Source of the DNA: Telopea speciosissima | Taxonomy: Eukaryota > Streptophyta > Magnoliopsida > Proteales > Proteaceae | Assembly: GCF_018873765.1 (NCBI RefSeq) | Contig: NC_057923.1 | Location: forward strand, 7,948,413-8,012,412 | Length of the DNA: 64,000 nucleotides | Direction: 5' to 3' | In this document: positions 36,801 to 45,544 of the stretch, in pieces | Position numbering within the stretch: the first letter of the stretch is position 1 | Layout: every line of letters begins with the position of its first letter | The notes under the pieces: model-generated | What the model was told of the DNA's origin: nothing | What the model saw: only the letters and a program-made list of their open reading frames with translations | Databases searched by the model: none | Made by a program: the position numbers and the translations under genes

Positions 36801-39800
36801 AGGCGGAAGTTCCGCTAGAAGGCAGCGGCGGTGGTTGTGGCTGGAACTGAGAAGAAGGAGACAGAGGAGGGGTGGTGCCTGGTGGTGCTTGCGGAGAGAG
36901 TAGGGTTCGGATCCCGATGTGGATCTCCGCTCTGATACCCTGTGGTGATTTGAGAAATATGAATTGTGACTGTATGATCACAGCCCCTATTTATTTATAA
37001 TAAGCTGGAGAACATTCCAGAATAGGTACAAGGACAAAAATACTCCTAGGACAAAACTATCCTTGAACCCATATTACAATAGAAACTGATGCAGAAAGGA
37101 GAGAAAAGGACAGACATTGCTTTTATCACATAATTAAAAAATGGGAAAAGGTTCTCTGAGCCACCTGGACAGGGTACACTAGCACCTCTGTGTCTATCTC
37201 TTTCCTCTTCATATCAAATAACCTTGCTGCCCTCCTATGTACGATTCTGTTTTGTCGCACTTCATTGGTGTGCTCCCCTATGCCCCTTGCTCAGAGAATC
37301 CTCTCCCTTCAAAAATGTATTATATTTATGAGCAGGCAAAAGTTTGGAGTATCTGCGTAATACTTGATTCATTGATGGCTGATAATGACAAAGTGCCTGT
37401 TATTGCATTTTGGAGCCCTACATTGATGTTATGTTTCCTTATGTTTGTTATTGTTTTATAAATTTATATAAGCTTGATATAAGTTTTTTGTGCAATTGTG
37501 GACAGTGAGTACTGAGAAATATAATAATGAGCAAGAATTTTAAGAAACAGACTAGTCACCTCCATGCTTCAGTTGACAAAGTACTGTGATGAAAGTTGTG
37601 GAGATACAGTTTCTTACTCTCGACAATATAAAAACAGACAATTACTAAAGCCTATAATAGGTCAAAGCTTTCTTAGTTTAGAACTGAAATATCCTTAAAA
37701 ATCCTTGAAAAGTATCTTTTTTTGTAAAGTTAACGTGAAAAGAAGTGAAACAGTTATTTGGTTTTTTTAACTTCTTGAAGCAATATAATATCATTTAATC
37801 TCGTGAAACTGAAGATTAGCTTAGTTCCTTATATAATATGATCCATATGGATTCTGTGTCTGATAGTTGGTTTATTCTTTTTGGTGACATCCGTCTCTTT
37901 GATTGGTCAGAGCTAAAATGAAATCTAGAAGAACTAAAGGTTGCTGAGCCACGCTATAAGTCCAGGATCAATAAAACAGAACAGGGGGAGAATAGGAGAA
38001 ATTCAATGGACTGATCAAGCTGAAAACCTGGTCAAGTATAACATTTTAGCTGATCTATTAACCTATGTAATGTAGCTCTAGATAGGCAAAGGACCTACTA
38101 GAGGCCAACTATCCAGGATCTAATGATAAAGGATCCAAGGGCTGCTGGTTCTGCAGTTGCATTAGGGTAGAATTGAAGTTTAGGTCAATTTCTAGGGTTT
38201 AAGTTAAAATAATAGGCGAGTGTGATAGATGATAAAGCTAGGCAGGTCTAGGGGAAGCTAATGGTATAAGTTTGATATTGTTTGAGTGAGAAAACAAAAA
38301 TCAGAAAATTAGGGTTCGGGTTTCAGGTCTTGGGAATTAGGAAAAGAGTTGGATTTAGGGTTTGGAGTGGGGGTTTGGGCTAGGGCTTCTAGCCGAGTGT
38401 TAGAGGCAGTGGGATAAAGGTTCGGCTGTAGTAGGGATGGGTTCTGATGGTTAGATTGGTCTAGACAGAAATTTATGGCTTTCGGGGTTTTACAGAGACA
38501 ATGTGGATTAGGGTTTGAGTGGGAGAATGGGGCTGCAAGTTGGATCTAGTATTCTGGGCAGTGAGGGGGTGACTTGAGTGTAGTTTGGTTAGGTTTTGAT
38601 GGCTGGAAGTATAGGATCTGTGATTTAGGGTTTGGGTCTTAATGGGGGTTAATGGCAGCTAGGGTTTAATGGAATTCAATTAAAATAAAAGGGGATCGAT
38701 TGGGGGAGGGATTGGAGGGTTAGAAACAGAAATTGAAGCTCAAACTAACAGCAGATTCCACTGGCAGCAAGCTTAAACAAGGAGAAGGATAGAACCACCT
38801 TCAGTTGGAGATCCTCCCGATTATCTCGATGCAAGAAGTCGTAGGAGATCCACCTACCCTTTTCACCTTGATAGAACCACAAGGATACAACACTCTCGGA
38901 GGAGCAAAACAGCAGCAACAATGGCAGCAATATTCAATCACGATTTTTGGGAGGCTAATCCTCTTCTGATTTTTTTATTAATATATATAATAGGGCCAAA
39001 AGGTCAAATACGATTCAGCCTTGGAATAGAATTCCTTGGCTGAATAAAATTACAACTTAATTCCCTTCAAAAAATCGTGGAAAGGGAAGAATTCTAACTT
39101 AAAACATTAACTTAAGAAAGACTCCTAAGTAGCCAATAAGATTTAAGACCCTATCAGCCAATCGGATCATTTCACTTACATTGAACCAATTGGATGCAAC
39201 CAATTTGAATTGGTTCAATTAAAAGCATAAAAATAAAACTAAGTATAGAAAATTAAAACAAACTACTAAGTAAACTAACTAAGGATGGGGCCAAGGGCCA
39301 ACCCTAACTAACTACTCAATGGCCCCCCGTGGGAGTGGGGCTGGTTCTTCTTCTTCCTACGGATGTGGCTCTTTGATGCTGCATCACTATGTCACAATCA
39401 TGAAAATCAGAGGTCGAAAAAGAGATGAAATTCAGCTAGTGTAAACTTCAAGCTAGATTCAAGAACTCAGAAATTAATAAAGGTAATAATAATGTGATCT
39501 CAGGAACTGATTAGATATGATGCAGATAGACTTCTGAATTTCAAATTTGAAGATTAGAAGCAACAAGCAATCAGAATTATGAGCTTGATATGCAGAATAG
39601 AAAGATAGGAGAGAAAATAAGAGACTCAATAAGGAGGCAGAATATGAAGAATATGATGAAATATGGTAGAAAGGTATCACCTGGTTGCAGTGGAACCAGA
39701 ATTAGAAGAAGAATTGAGGGAGAAGCAATTGGCCAAGTAAGGAGTCTTCGCCCACGTTTGCACAGCTCAACAGCTCAAAACTCTTTAAATAACTCAATTC

Positions 39801-40770
39801 TATTACTCAAATCGTGCCATTTGATTGGGGGGGGGGGGGGGTTGCATACATATATATTATCTTTCAAAATTCCTAACTAAACTGACAAAAGGATTCCTAA
39901 TAACTCTCACATTGACTTGACTTAATAGGCTCAAAACAAAAATCTATACTAGTTAATAAGTATCCTAATCTAGGTCACCTCTTCTAACTTAGAAGCTAAG
40001 ACATTGTATGAAAAACTTAACACCCCCCCCCTCCCACCCGGATCTTTATTTTCTCCAGTTCCCTGCCCGGCCTAGTTCCCCAGTTCCTCTAACAAGGGGG
40101 GATGGAATGACCACCCTACCCCTACCCAAACATTCTGCCCGGGTGGGGTCCACTAGCCCCCTATTAGAGGAACTGGGGAACTGGAGGAGATATCCCCCCC
40201 CCCCTCCCAAAAAAAAATAAAAAAAAAATAATTTTACGGGCTTATAAATTAAGCTTGTTACAATGAAATAAAAGGCCTAAGCTACATACTAAACCACTCA
40301 TAACTTAATTTCAGGCCATTGGACAGCCGCCAGTCCCTTGGGGGCCTCCATAGTGGATTATGTTGATCCATCCAGTCAAATGCAACTGCATTACTCTTCC
40401 ACAAGCGCATTCCTTTTGGATCAAGTTACATTGCTTTTCCTGTTTGAATTTGTAGGTTCTGATGTAATCACCTATTTATGCAGTTTCTTTTCCATCTCTC
40501 TCTCTCTAGAGGTTTGGACTCAATAGAATTCTGGACCAATGATGCCCAGTCACACATATTGAAGTCTGAAATTGCCGTAGGACACTCTCTTACATATTTC
40601 TGTGCTTTGAGGTGCAGATAGCATTTTATGTTGGGGTGCAGATAGAAGAAGGCTGTAAGAATGGGTGGGGCCGAGGGTTGCGCCCAGAGATGAGGCAGCT
40701 TGGTGTCGTGGGTGCAGTCAAGGTTGCGGTAAGGAGCTTATCAATGGGAGCTGGGCCTTCCAAGTCATAG
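21848..40770 (+). CDS. PLP: PAS/LOV photoreceptor protein (PLP/TLP1 type), seven exons, giant last intron
   Basis: Likely exons: 21848-about 22427/22435, 23221-23456, 23568-23632, 23954-24033, 24162-24217, 24323-24386 and 40618-40770, about 413 codons. The N-terminal PAS domain (about residues 20-135) has [11 protein letters not shown], with Ala66 where LOV domains have the flavin-reactive Cys. The C-terminal LOV domain has [13 protein letters not shown] (Cys near residue 308), [20 protein letters not shown] and [10 protein letters not shown]. The end, [19 protein letters not shown], matches plant PLP/TLP1 proteins. In Arabidopsis PLP binds the ascorbate-pathway enzyme VTC2 in a blue-light-sensitive way. 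The final intron (24387-40617) is full of transposons, yet its splice sites and the phase of the last exon are intact. The exon 1/2 boundary is unsure: the obvious donor at 22428 gives the wrong phase for exon 2, while a GT at 22436 keeps frame. Confidence 0.88.
24459..24803. mobile_element. hAT MITE, CATAGTTGTCAAGGCG family, copy 1
   Basis: TIRs CATAGTTGTCGAGGCG and (complement) CATAGTTGTCAAGGC, flanked by the perfect 8-bp duplication ATCTTTGT (24451-24458 and 24804-24811). Lies in the last intron of the PAS/LOV gene. Confidence 0.88.
24812..25295. other. Intron sequence, no element bounded
   Basis: Part of PLP intron 6. It contains a TATAAATAC-like stretch near 25079 and C/T-rich DNA that may be an LTR or retroelement leader, but I cannot define ends. 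Confidence 0.3.
25296..26175. repeat. LTR-like direct repeat, copy 1
   Basis: Begins TGATATAGTTGCAAGGCTGG and ends CTTTGTCGCA. Recurs at 26255-27222 with the same order of blocks, such as AGCAAGAGTTG(T/C)AGGGAGAT, GGGCGATTCTCCCTGCAA and GTTGTTTAATCGAGTG. TG...CA ends and the tandem layout suggest LTRs with only 79 bp between them, but no primer-binding site or target duplication was found. Confidence 0.6.
26255..27222. repeat. LTR-like direct repeat, copy 2
   Basis: Begins TGATGCAGTTGCAAGGCTGG and ends CTTTGTCACA. Collinear with copy 1 except for a foldback MITE at 26309-26455 that copy 1 lacks. Confidence 0.6.
26309..26455. mobile_element. Foldback MITE with TCGTCTCCAGGGAG ends
   Basis: Long imperfect hairpin: TCGTCTCCAGGGAG at the left and CTCCCTGGAGACGA at the right, with inner arms TGTGCCGCACACATC and GATGTGTGCGGCACA. 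Present only in repeat copy 2. TATTTAAGGA and TATTTAGGAT nearby may be the duplicated target. Confidence 0.75.
27223..28014. other. Intron sequence, nothing recognised
   Basis: Part of PLP intron 6 between the LTR-like pair and the Copia element. AT-rich, with no motif or repeat I can name. Confidence 0.3.
28020..28160 (-). repeat. Copia element 1, 3' LTR
   Basis: 141 bp. On the minus strand it begins TGTTGTAATATGGG and ends ATCACCACA, preceded by the purine tract TTGAGGGGGAG (28161-28172 region). Confidence 0.88.
28168..29670 (-). pseudogene. Copia element 1 reverse transcriptase and RNase H, degenerate
   Basis: On the minus strand: [20 protein letters not shown] and [17 protein letters not shown] (RT N-terminal part), then [20 protein letters not shown] and [20 protein letters not shown], and finally the RNase H end [20 protein letters not shown] to FDIYAPT just before the purine tract. 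The segment that should carry the YVDD active site is damaged. Closely related in sequence to Copia element 2. Confidence 0.88.
29701..30363 (+). repeat. Gypsy-type LTR, forward copy (interrupted by a MITE)
   Basis: Begins TGTGAACGGGTCTCTTCCAC and ends GGTTGTACCA just before a primer-binding site TGGTATCAGAGCC (30367-30379). Without the 287-bp MITE and its duplicated target it is about 368 bp. A recognisable inverted copy lies at 31509-31851. Confidence 0.8.
29911..30197. mobile_element. hAT MITE, CATGGTACTAAA family, copy 1
   Basis: Ends CATGGTACTAAA and TTTAGTACTATG, with the perfect 8-bp duplication CTTGGGAT (29903-29910 and 30198-30205). The interior is rich in GAAATTTC(C/G) motifs. The inverted LTR at 31509-31851 provides the empty site. 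Confidence 0.92.
30385..31521 (+). pseudogene. Ty3/Gypsy gag and protease, degenerate
   Basis: ATG at 30385, 18 bp after the primer-binding site. The gag core has [20 protein letters not shown] and DAAQLWYL, then a TAG. Further stops occur (for example near 30927 and 31087). A CCHC-like knuckle reads [17 protein letters not shown], and the aspartic protease motif is [18 protein letters not shown] near 31430-31485. The frame ends at TAG 31519-31521 where the inverted LTR begins. No RT follows in this orientation. Confidence 0.85.
31509..31851 (-). repeat. Gypsy-type LTR, inverted copy
   Basis: The same LTR as 29701-30363 in opposite orientation. It carries the uninterrupted site GGCTTGGGAAATAAGG (on the minus strand) where the forward copy holds an hAT MITE. 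It follows the protease region directly, so a normal LTR-gag-pol-LTR order is not present. Confidence 0.8.
31852..31971. mobile_element. Possible MITE fragment
   Basis: Repeated GACCGATAC/GTATCGGCCG motifs and a right end whose complement reads GGGATTAAAGTATCGG suggest half of another small TIR element. The left end was not found. Confidence 0.3.
31962..32650 (-). pseudogene. Ty3/Gypsy reverse transcriptase and RNase H fragment
   Basis: Open on the minus strand. RT blocks include [20 protein letters not shown], the active-site region [27 protein letters not shown] and [21 protein letters not shown], followed by the RNase H start [18 protein letters not shown] homopolymer stretch (32311-32340) encodes an expanded Pro/Lys run. 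The N-terminal RT half and integrase are missing. It resembles the Athila/Tat side of Gypsy rather than the gag next door, so it may be a separate insertion. Confidence 0.85.
32651..33117. other. Unassigned part of the Gypsy-derived block
   Basis: Lies between the Gypsy RT fragment and the break point in the Copia integrase. Probably retroelement-derived, but I recognise no domain. Confidence 0.35.
33118..34610 (-). pseudogene. Copia element 1 integrase, degenerate
   Basis: The minus strand shows the GAG-pre-integrase [20 protein letters not shown] (about 34420-34470) and then core and C-terminal parts such as [20 protein letters not shown] and [20 protein letters not shown]. Frameshifts and stops separate them. 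It breaks off at about 33117, where the Gypsy-derived block begins. Confidence 0.85.
34644..35294. mobile_element. hAT MITE, CATGGTACTAAA family, copy 2
   Basis: Starts CATAGTACTATATC and ends TTTTGTACCATG. Flanks TGTAAGAC (34636-34643) and CGTAAGAC (35295-35302) differ at one base. Subterminal GAAATTTCGG and ATATACCGAAATAT motifs match copy 1. It splits the gag/protease and integrase parts of Copia element 1. Confidence 0.85.
35300..36637 (-). pseudogene. Copia element 1 gag and protease, degenerate
   Basis: Starts at the minus-strand ATG at 36637 (MGNSEITAS). A UBN2-type gag follows with stops, for example before MWLRSCFL. The zinc knuckle region reads [19 protein letters not shown], so the first Cys of the CX2CX4HX4C box is replaced. 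The protease region is [11 protein letters not shown] near 35495-35530. The frame then runs into an hAT MITE (34644-35294). Confidence 0.85.
36941..37081 (-). repeat. Copia element 1, 5' LTR
   Basis: 141 bp. On the minus strand it begins TATTGTAATATGGG, so the first dinucleotide is TA rather than TG, and ends ATCACCACA followed by the primer-binding site. Confidence 0.88.
37143..37307. mobile_element. Foldback MITE with GGTTCTCTGAGC ends
   Basis: Left GGGAAAAGGTTCTCTGAGC pairs with right GCTCAGAGAATCCTCTCCC. Flanks AAAAAATG and AAAAATGT may be the duplicated target. Lies just outside Copia element 1 in PLP intron 6. Confidence 0.65.
37308..40617. other. Remainder of PLP intron 6
   Basis: No protein-coding signature. 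38160-38660 is rich in TTAGGGTTT-like purine/T motifs without regular period. 38930-39320 is AT-rich. 40034-40192 is a probable foldback MITE, described separately. The acceptor TGAGGTGCAG ends at 40617. Confidence 0.4.
40034..40192. mobile_element. Probable foldback MITE
   Basis: CTCCAGTTCCC...CCCCAGTTCCTCTAA at the left pairs with TTAGAGGAACTGGGG...AACTGGAG at the right. It is embedded between two C-runs. The target duplication is unclear. Confidence 0.5.
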
Positions 40771-41053
40771 TGATGACCTCTCTGTTCTTTGGTGGTGTAG
40801 GTTACAGGAATTCTTTATTTTTCACTATTGTGATTGATGCAGATTAGAACCATTTGTAATCAAATCTAGTCTAGATGCACCAGACAAGGCCATCCATCCC
40901 TGAGCCCCCTGAGGATAAGGAGGAAATATGTAATATGTTGTAAACTCAAATAGCTTATATATATAGACTAGTTCTCAATGCAAAAAATCTGTGGCGTTCT
41001 ACTTCTTTTATGCTTTCCATTTTATTATTATTATTAATTTTTTTTTGGATTGG

Positions 41054-41087
41054 GCGGGGGCGGGGGCGGGGGCGGGGAGGGTTTGTT
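41054..41087 (+). repeat. G-rich tandem tract (GGGGGC repeats)
   Basis: Four tandem GGGCGG/GGGGGC units followed by GGGGAGGG. The sequence has enough G-runs to fold as a G-quadruplex. It lies about 290 bp after the PLP stop codon. Confidence 0.7.
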
Positions 41088-42193
41088 TCAATGAGAAAAC
41101 TGAAGCATGACAGGCTGATTCACTACAATTATTTTGGACCATCGAAGGTTTTACTGCAGGGTTTTACGTATCGGTAGATAACACATTGGTTTCGATAAAT
41201 ATACATCACTAGCCTTGCAAATTTTTTGACAACCTATGTAGGTCGTTAAGAAAAAACATGTTCATCATAATATTGTACAGATTCTCTTATAATATATCTT
41301 TTCTTTTCTTTTCTTGAAATGATACTTATTTTGAAATTGAAAGTAATTAAAGTCATTGGAAACCTGTTTTTCTCTTTGAATGAGTTGGGAGTAAATCATC
41401 TAATCTCACAATTTCAGCCAGTTTTGGAGACTTACAAAGTTCAAATCACGGATCAAACTAGTTTTGTACGAAAAAGTGGTAAAGTTGCACACTTCTTTTT
41501 TGGTTATGCATCATTAGATAGGGAAAAACGATTCACATCCTTACAATCTTTAATCACGATTGGAAACACCAACTTTGCTTACCCAAAACAAAAAAACAAA
41601 AACAAGTGTACCAACCAGAGAGTTTGTGTGTGGAAATGACCATCCTATCCTCATCGCACCCTCTCCATTTGACACGACCAGCTCCACTTACATATTTTAA
41701 TAACAATGTGTTTTATGCTTTAAAATTGTATTTTATATATGTATTATAAATATATTCATGCATTACTGATGTACTTCTCCAATAAAATACATCTTTTAAG
41801 GGTGTCCAAGCCCCTCTAGACACAGTTGGAGTGAACTGACCACCCTACCCAATGAAACATGACCACCCTACCTAATGAAAGACGGAAATTCGGCGCTCTC
41901 ATTGGCTGCCACGCACATTTAGACCCTGTGCTCCCCCTCACATAAAACGCTCTCCCACCATTTAAAATCACCCCTTCGATAATGTTGGATACTGATAATT
42001 AATGCACACTTGGCAAAAGTTGAAGTAGACTGAAATTAATAAGCCATAACAATATGGTGACGTGGCCAATCAAAATGCCACGTGACATACAATAACATCA
42101 TCAGCCTCCTAAAATAAACTCCAGAGCATGCACAGTGTACCCTACTTATATTACAGAGTAGCCGAATTTCAGATACTGGAGGCGGGGGGGAGT

Positions 42194-42200
<7 letters not shown>

Positions 42201-42226
<26 letters not shown>
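42201..42226 (+). repeat. (GA)n microsatellite
   Basis: About 13 uninterrupted GA repeats in the region 3' of the RIQ-like gene. Confidence 0.85.
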
Positions 42227-42330
42227 TCAACGGCAAATGTGATATGGGGTCCACAGTCCACACAACTGGGGTCCACTGCACGATCCAACGATCCATCATA
42301 CACTCGCCAGTCTCCACGGTCGTGATGTAC

Positions 42331-43054
42331 CTAATCTGCCTCTTGCAGTCCATCCAAAACTATTGACATTACCAAGAACCCGACCGCACCAACTCCAAGC
42401 GCAGCAGCAAAGGCGGTCTGCAACGCGATTAGAACACCTGAATCGTCGGGAATCACAACGATTACGGCCAAGGCAGCTACAAGTAGAGGCAACGACAACG
42501 AAGCCAACGTCGACGGCGACAAGCTAACGGCCTTCTCCACCAAACTCAACAACCCCAACTCCTCTGCTTTAGAGAAGAAACCAAGCTTCTCAATGGAGGA
42601 GAGTGTGAACCCTAATTCCTCGGCCTTAGATAACAATCCCGCCTTCTCCACGTTGCTAAGGACTTTCTTCTCCTCCAGCTTCTTGAACACATCTACTTCC
42701 ACTTCTTCGGTTCCTTCCACGAAGATCCCTGCTCCGTACCATTGTTTCTCCCAGTTCCGATCGTATTTGTTCACCTTAATCGTGGAAAAAGAAAAAAAAG
42801 AAGAAGAAATAGATCAAAAAACAGAAATTCATTTCGAAATTGCTGTGTGGGAAGGATTCAAATATTCAGTAGTTGCAGAGATTAGATCATACCTTTTTCT
42901 TGGGTGCCATGTTGACGACGGTTGAAGGTCTGTTGGGAGAAGAGAGACGGCGAGTGGAGTTTGGTTTGAAAGAAGAGAGGCCGTAATCGGAGGTTATTAG
43001 TAAATTGATGGAAGGAGGAGATGCCGCAGTTATGATGAATCTTATGAGAGCCAT
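42331..43054 (-). CDS. RIQ: RIQ1/RIQ2-like DUF1118 thylakoid protein, two exons
   Basis: Exon 1 is 43054-42893 (54 codons) and exon 2 is 42774-42331 (147 codons plus stop), with a 118-bp GT-AG intron, phase 0, 201 aa. The first ~48 residues are Ser/Arg-rich with few acids, like a chloroplast transit peptide, and run into VVNMAPKKKVNKYDRNW. Then come YGAGIFVEGTEEVEVDVFKK and an internal repeat of the type LSxxEKxGLLSKAEELG (about 93-135). Two membrane spans follow at about 143-162 and 167-193, and the end is VLDGLQEAD. In Arabidopsis RIQ1 and RIQ2 are grana proteins affecting LHCII organisation, NPQ and state transitions. I cannot say which of the two this is. The alternative ATG before APKKK would remove the transit peptide. 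Confidence 0.9.
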
Positions 43055-43269
43055 CGGAGCAAATCAGTCAGTAGTATTAGGCGGTGGGAAGTGAAGTGGG
43101 AACGACAGAGAGCTCCGAAGCCTTTCTCTGAATCTCGGCTCTCGGGCGGTCACTGTAGTGGTTCGCATCACCCAATGAAAATCTTGAGAGGCCTATCCGT
43201 CTCTACCAGCCACATATTCTGTTTTACAAAGGCCCCACTCACCCGGTTGCGTAAGACACGCCGCCCTGA

Positions 43270-43882
43270 ACCTGGTGTTAAATGGTCGGTTTCAATCAAT
43301 CAGACAGACCGATAAATTGTTTAATTAAATAGTTTCTAATCGAATCATTCATTAAACAGTTTTACGGTTTTAGTTTACATGATTTGATAAACGGTTTTCA
43401 TTTGATTTTGACACATTTATGTAAATCTAAGAGTGTTTTAAATGCTTTATTTAGAAACGGTCTGATTTACCACTGTTAGCATGTATTATTATTCCATTAA
43501 TCACAGAGGTTTAGGGATTACTTGAACCGAATGGAATCGTAGCGAAAGGGATGATCGAAGGCGACTTGTAGTTACGAGCACAACGCGATCTCTATAGGCT
43601 TCTCCACTGAGAACTCCACACCACAAAACTCTAGGCAACGATGAAAACCCTAAGAAACGTAGAACTTGAAAGAGAGAGAGAGATCTAATTAATTAATACA
43701 CCCCTCGGGTTTGTGCCTTATATCTATATATAAGCTAAAACCTTGGGATAGGCTAATCAGAGGAGGGATCAGTTTAAATCATTTAATTAAACTATTTCAA
43801 TATTGAAATCATAACTGAACCAATTATTAAACGGTTTTATAGTTTCGATTTAAATGATTCGGTCTGATTTTGACACCCTTAC
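43270..43882. mobile_element. Probable hAT-like element (GGTGTTAAA...TTTGACACC ends)
   Basis: The left end is TGGTGTTAAATGGTCGG, and the right end reads GGTCTGATTTTGACACCCTTA. AT-rich with TTAAACGGTTTTA-type subterminal motifs. The target duplication is poor, so bounds are approximate. It lies just upstream of the RIQ-like gene. Confidence 0.45.
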
Positions 43883-43884
43883 TC

Positions 43885-43975
43885 TGACACAAGAACGTGT
43901 GAAATGACCGCTACACCCTTAGTCATTTTGAAGGTTCTAGGGGACTGCAGTCATTTCATGTGCCCTGTGTTAGGG
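43885..43975. mobile_element. Small foldback MITE
   Basis: Arms ACGTGTGAAATGACCGC and GCAGTCATTTCATGTGCCC pair. The same arm sequence (GAAATGATTGC and GGTCATTTCATGCGG) recurs near the right edge of the window at about 63931-63990. Confidence 0.5.
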
Positions 43976-45544
43976 CTAAGGGGTAGCGTGCGTTGCACGA
44001 TCGGGTGTAGTTCTCTTTCCTTAAAATTCAGTTCAATCATTTTTTTTTTTCTCTCCACTCGGACCAATCCACCTACTCGGCTTCTTGTATTTAAAGTGAT
44101 TCGTGTATCTACTCCAATAATACTATTGTTCCGTACCATAATGGAAGAAGATCCGGGTAAGATATGCTCTTCCTCAGGAATGAAAAAACCGATTCAACAT
44201 TTTTATGTTAAGGGAGAGGGATAGGTATGCTAGCGGTAAGTAGGGGTGTCAATTTTGGATTGGAACCGTCCCCGCTAGGAATTGAAACCGATCCACCTAA
44301 TAGCTTATTGGTTCGGATATGGTCTTAGTGATAGTTTTACACCCGCACCCGAAATATATCCTAATACCCGGGTCAAATTGGACTTTCACCAAACGGGTAA
44401 TGCCACGATGGCAATGGTCAACACCTATGACCTTGAACCCTAAATTCTATTATAAGTATCCCCTCGAAGTCCTGAAAGTACGGGTCAATGTCCCGCAACT
44501 TTCTTGAGGTTTGGGCCCTGACAGCAGCAACGGAGTCGCGAACGAACTCAAAAGACCGGTTCCGTTCGTGGATGGATCTGTCCGTACTGTTTCTTGCCCT
44601 TTTTATGTATTTCTATGTGGGACCCACGTCCCCGTGCCTCGGACACCATAACTAGGTCCTTGGACAAGATGGACTCCCACCCTTACCTTCTTTTGATTAG
44701 TTGAGCCATGAAAGTGGGCCCACAAGACTTAACCTAGAAGAATAATAGGTTCTTTTATTTAGCTTGAGCCAAACAAACCCTAAAACTAACAGACCCTAAT
44801 GCCCACTTAAATCTAAAGGACCATCCTTAGTCTTAGGGGCACCTAGGCAAACAAACCCTAAGGCCTCTTCTTATCTTTAAAAGATAGGGCTCAGCCCAAG
44901 ATTCTCCCATCTCTCCCCCTCCAAGCCAAACCGTGGAGGAGAAGAGGAAAGGAAGAAGAAGAAGAAGTAAGGAAGAGGAATGGGAGGGGAAAGGAAGAAG
45001 ATGGAAGGTAAGCCAAAGGGGTCTTGCTACCCTACCTTCCCTCCTCTTGCTGTCCGGACAAGAATTGAAGAAAAGAAGAAAAAGGGGAGAAGGAGAGAGG
45101 AGGAGGTGGATCTTCAAGGTTGGCTAGAGCTGGGATTGGAGCTCCACTCACCAAGGTATGTTCTATCTCTTGAGACCTCCCTCTTCTCCACTTTGTTTGT
45201 GAGTTTGAATAAGTTTATTGAGTTAGAGCTAACCTAGGGTTCCATTTGGGACTCAAGGTGAGGCTCAACCCTTAAATGGGGCTCTAATAGTGAAGACCAA
45301 ACTCTATTGAAGGCTCCTATCAGCCACCTTACAACTTTCGTTGCTGATTCCCTGGTTTTCAAACCCCAAACCCTACATTGGACCAAAAGGAGTTAGATCC
45401 TTGTGTGATCTTGGATCCATGAGGTAGGCCTAGGTTCTAGTGACCCTAGAAAGGCCTAAGACTCCCCTCCATGACCCTGAATGCCATGTGAACTCCATGT
45501 TCCAAGATGGAGGAGAAAACATTAAGAAATCTCGGAAAGAACTC

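Larger units (their letters stand above)
28020..37081 (-). mobile_element. Copia (Ty1) LTR retrotransposon, minus strand, inside PLP intron 6
   Basis: Two 141-bp LTRs (28020-28160 and 36941-37081) are flanked by the perfect 5-bp duplication GAAAC (28015-28019 and 37082-37086). Next to the right LTR is a tRNA-Met-type primer site, which reads GGTATCAGAGC on the minus strand. Next to the left LTR is a purine tract. Order on the minus strand is gag, protease, integrase, reverse transcriptase, RNase H, the Copia order. A Gypsy-derived block (about 29680-33117) separates integrase from RT. The LTRs differ at about 12 of 141 positions, and the frames carry stops, so it is old and dead. Confidence 0.92.
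40771..42330. other. Region between the convergent PLP and RIQ genes
   Basis: Holds the 3' UTRs of both genes, a G-rich tract (41054-41087), and around 41640-41960 sequence such as GACCACCCTACC repeated twice and TCATTGGCTGCCACG that looks MITE-derived. A 106-codon frame at 41319 has no family features and I treat it as non-coding. Confidence 0.35.

Noticed and set aside
38160-38660. Telomere-like TTAGGGTTT motifs
   Set aside because: Motifs are irregularly spaced and mixed with GGTTTGGG and GGTTCGGG. There is no regular seven-base period, so this is not an interstitial telomere.
41319-41639. 106-codon frame between PLP and RIQ
   Set aside because: AT-rich, Lys/Ile-rich, with no recognised motif or splice context. 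I could not support it as a gene.
44833-45237. Overlapping GA-rich and CT-rich frames on both strands
   Set aside because: They fall inside the solo LTR in a purine-rich tract and are low-complexity artefacts.
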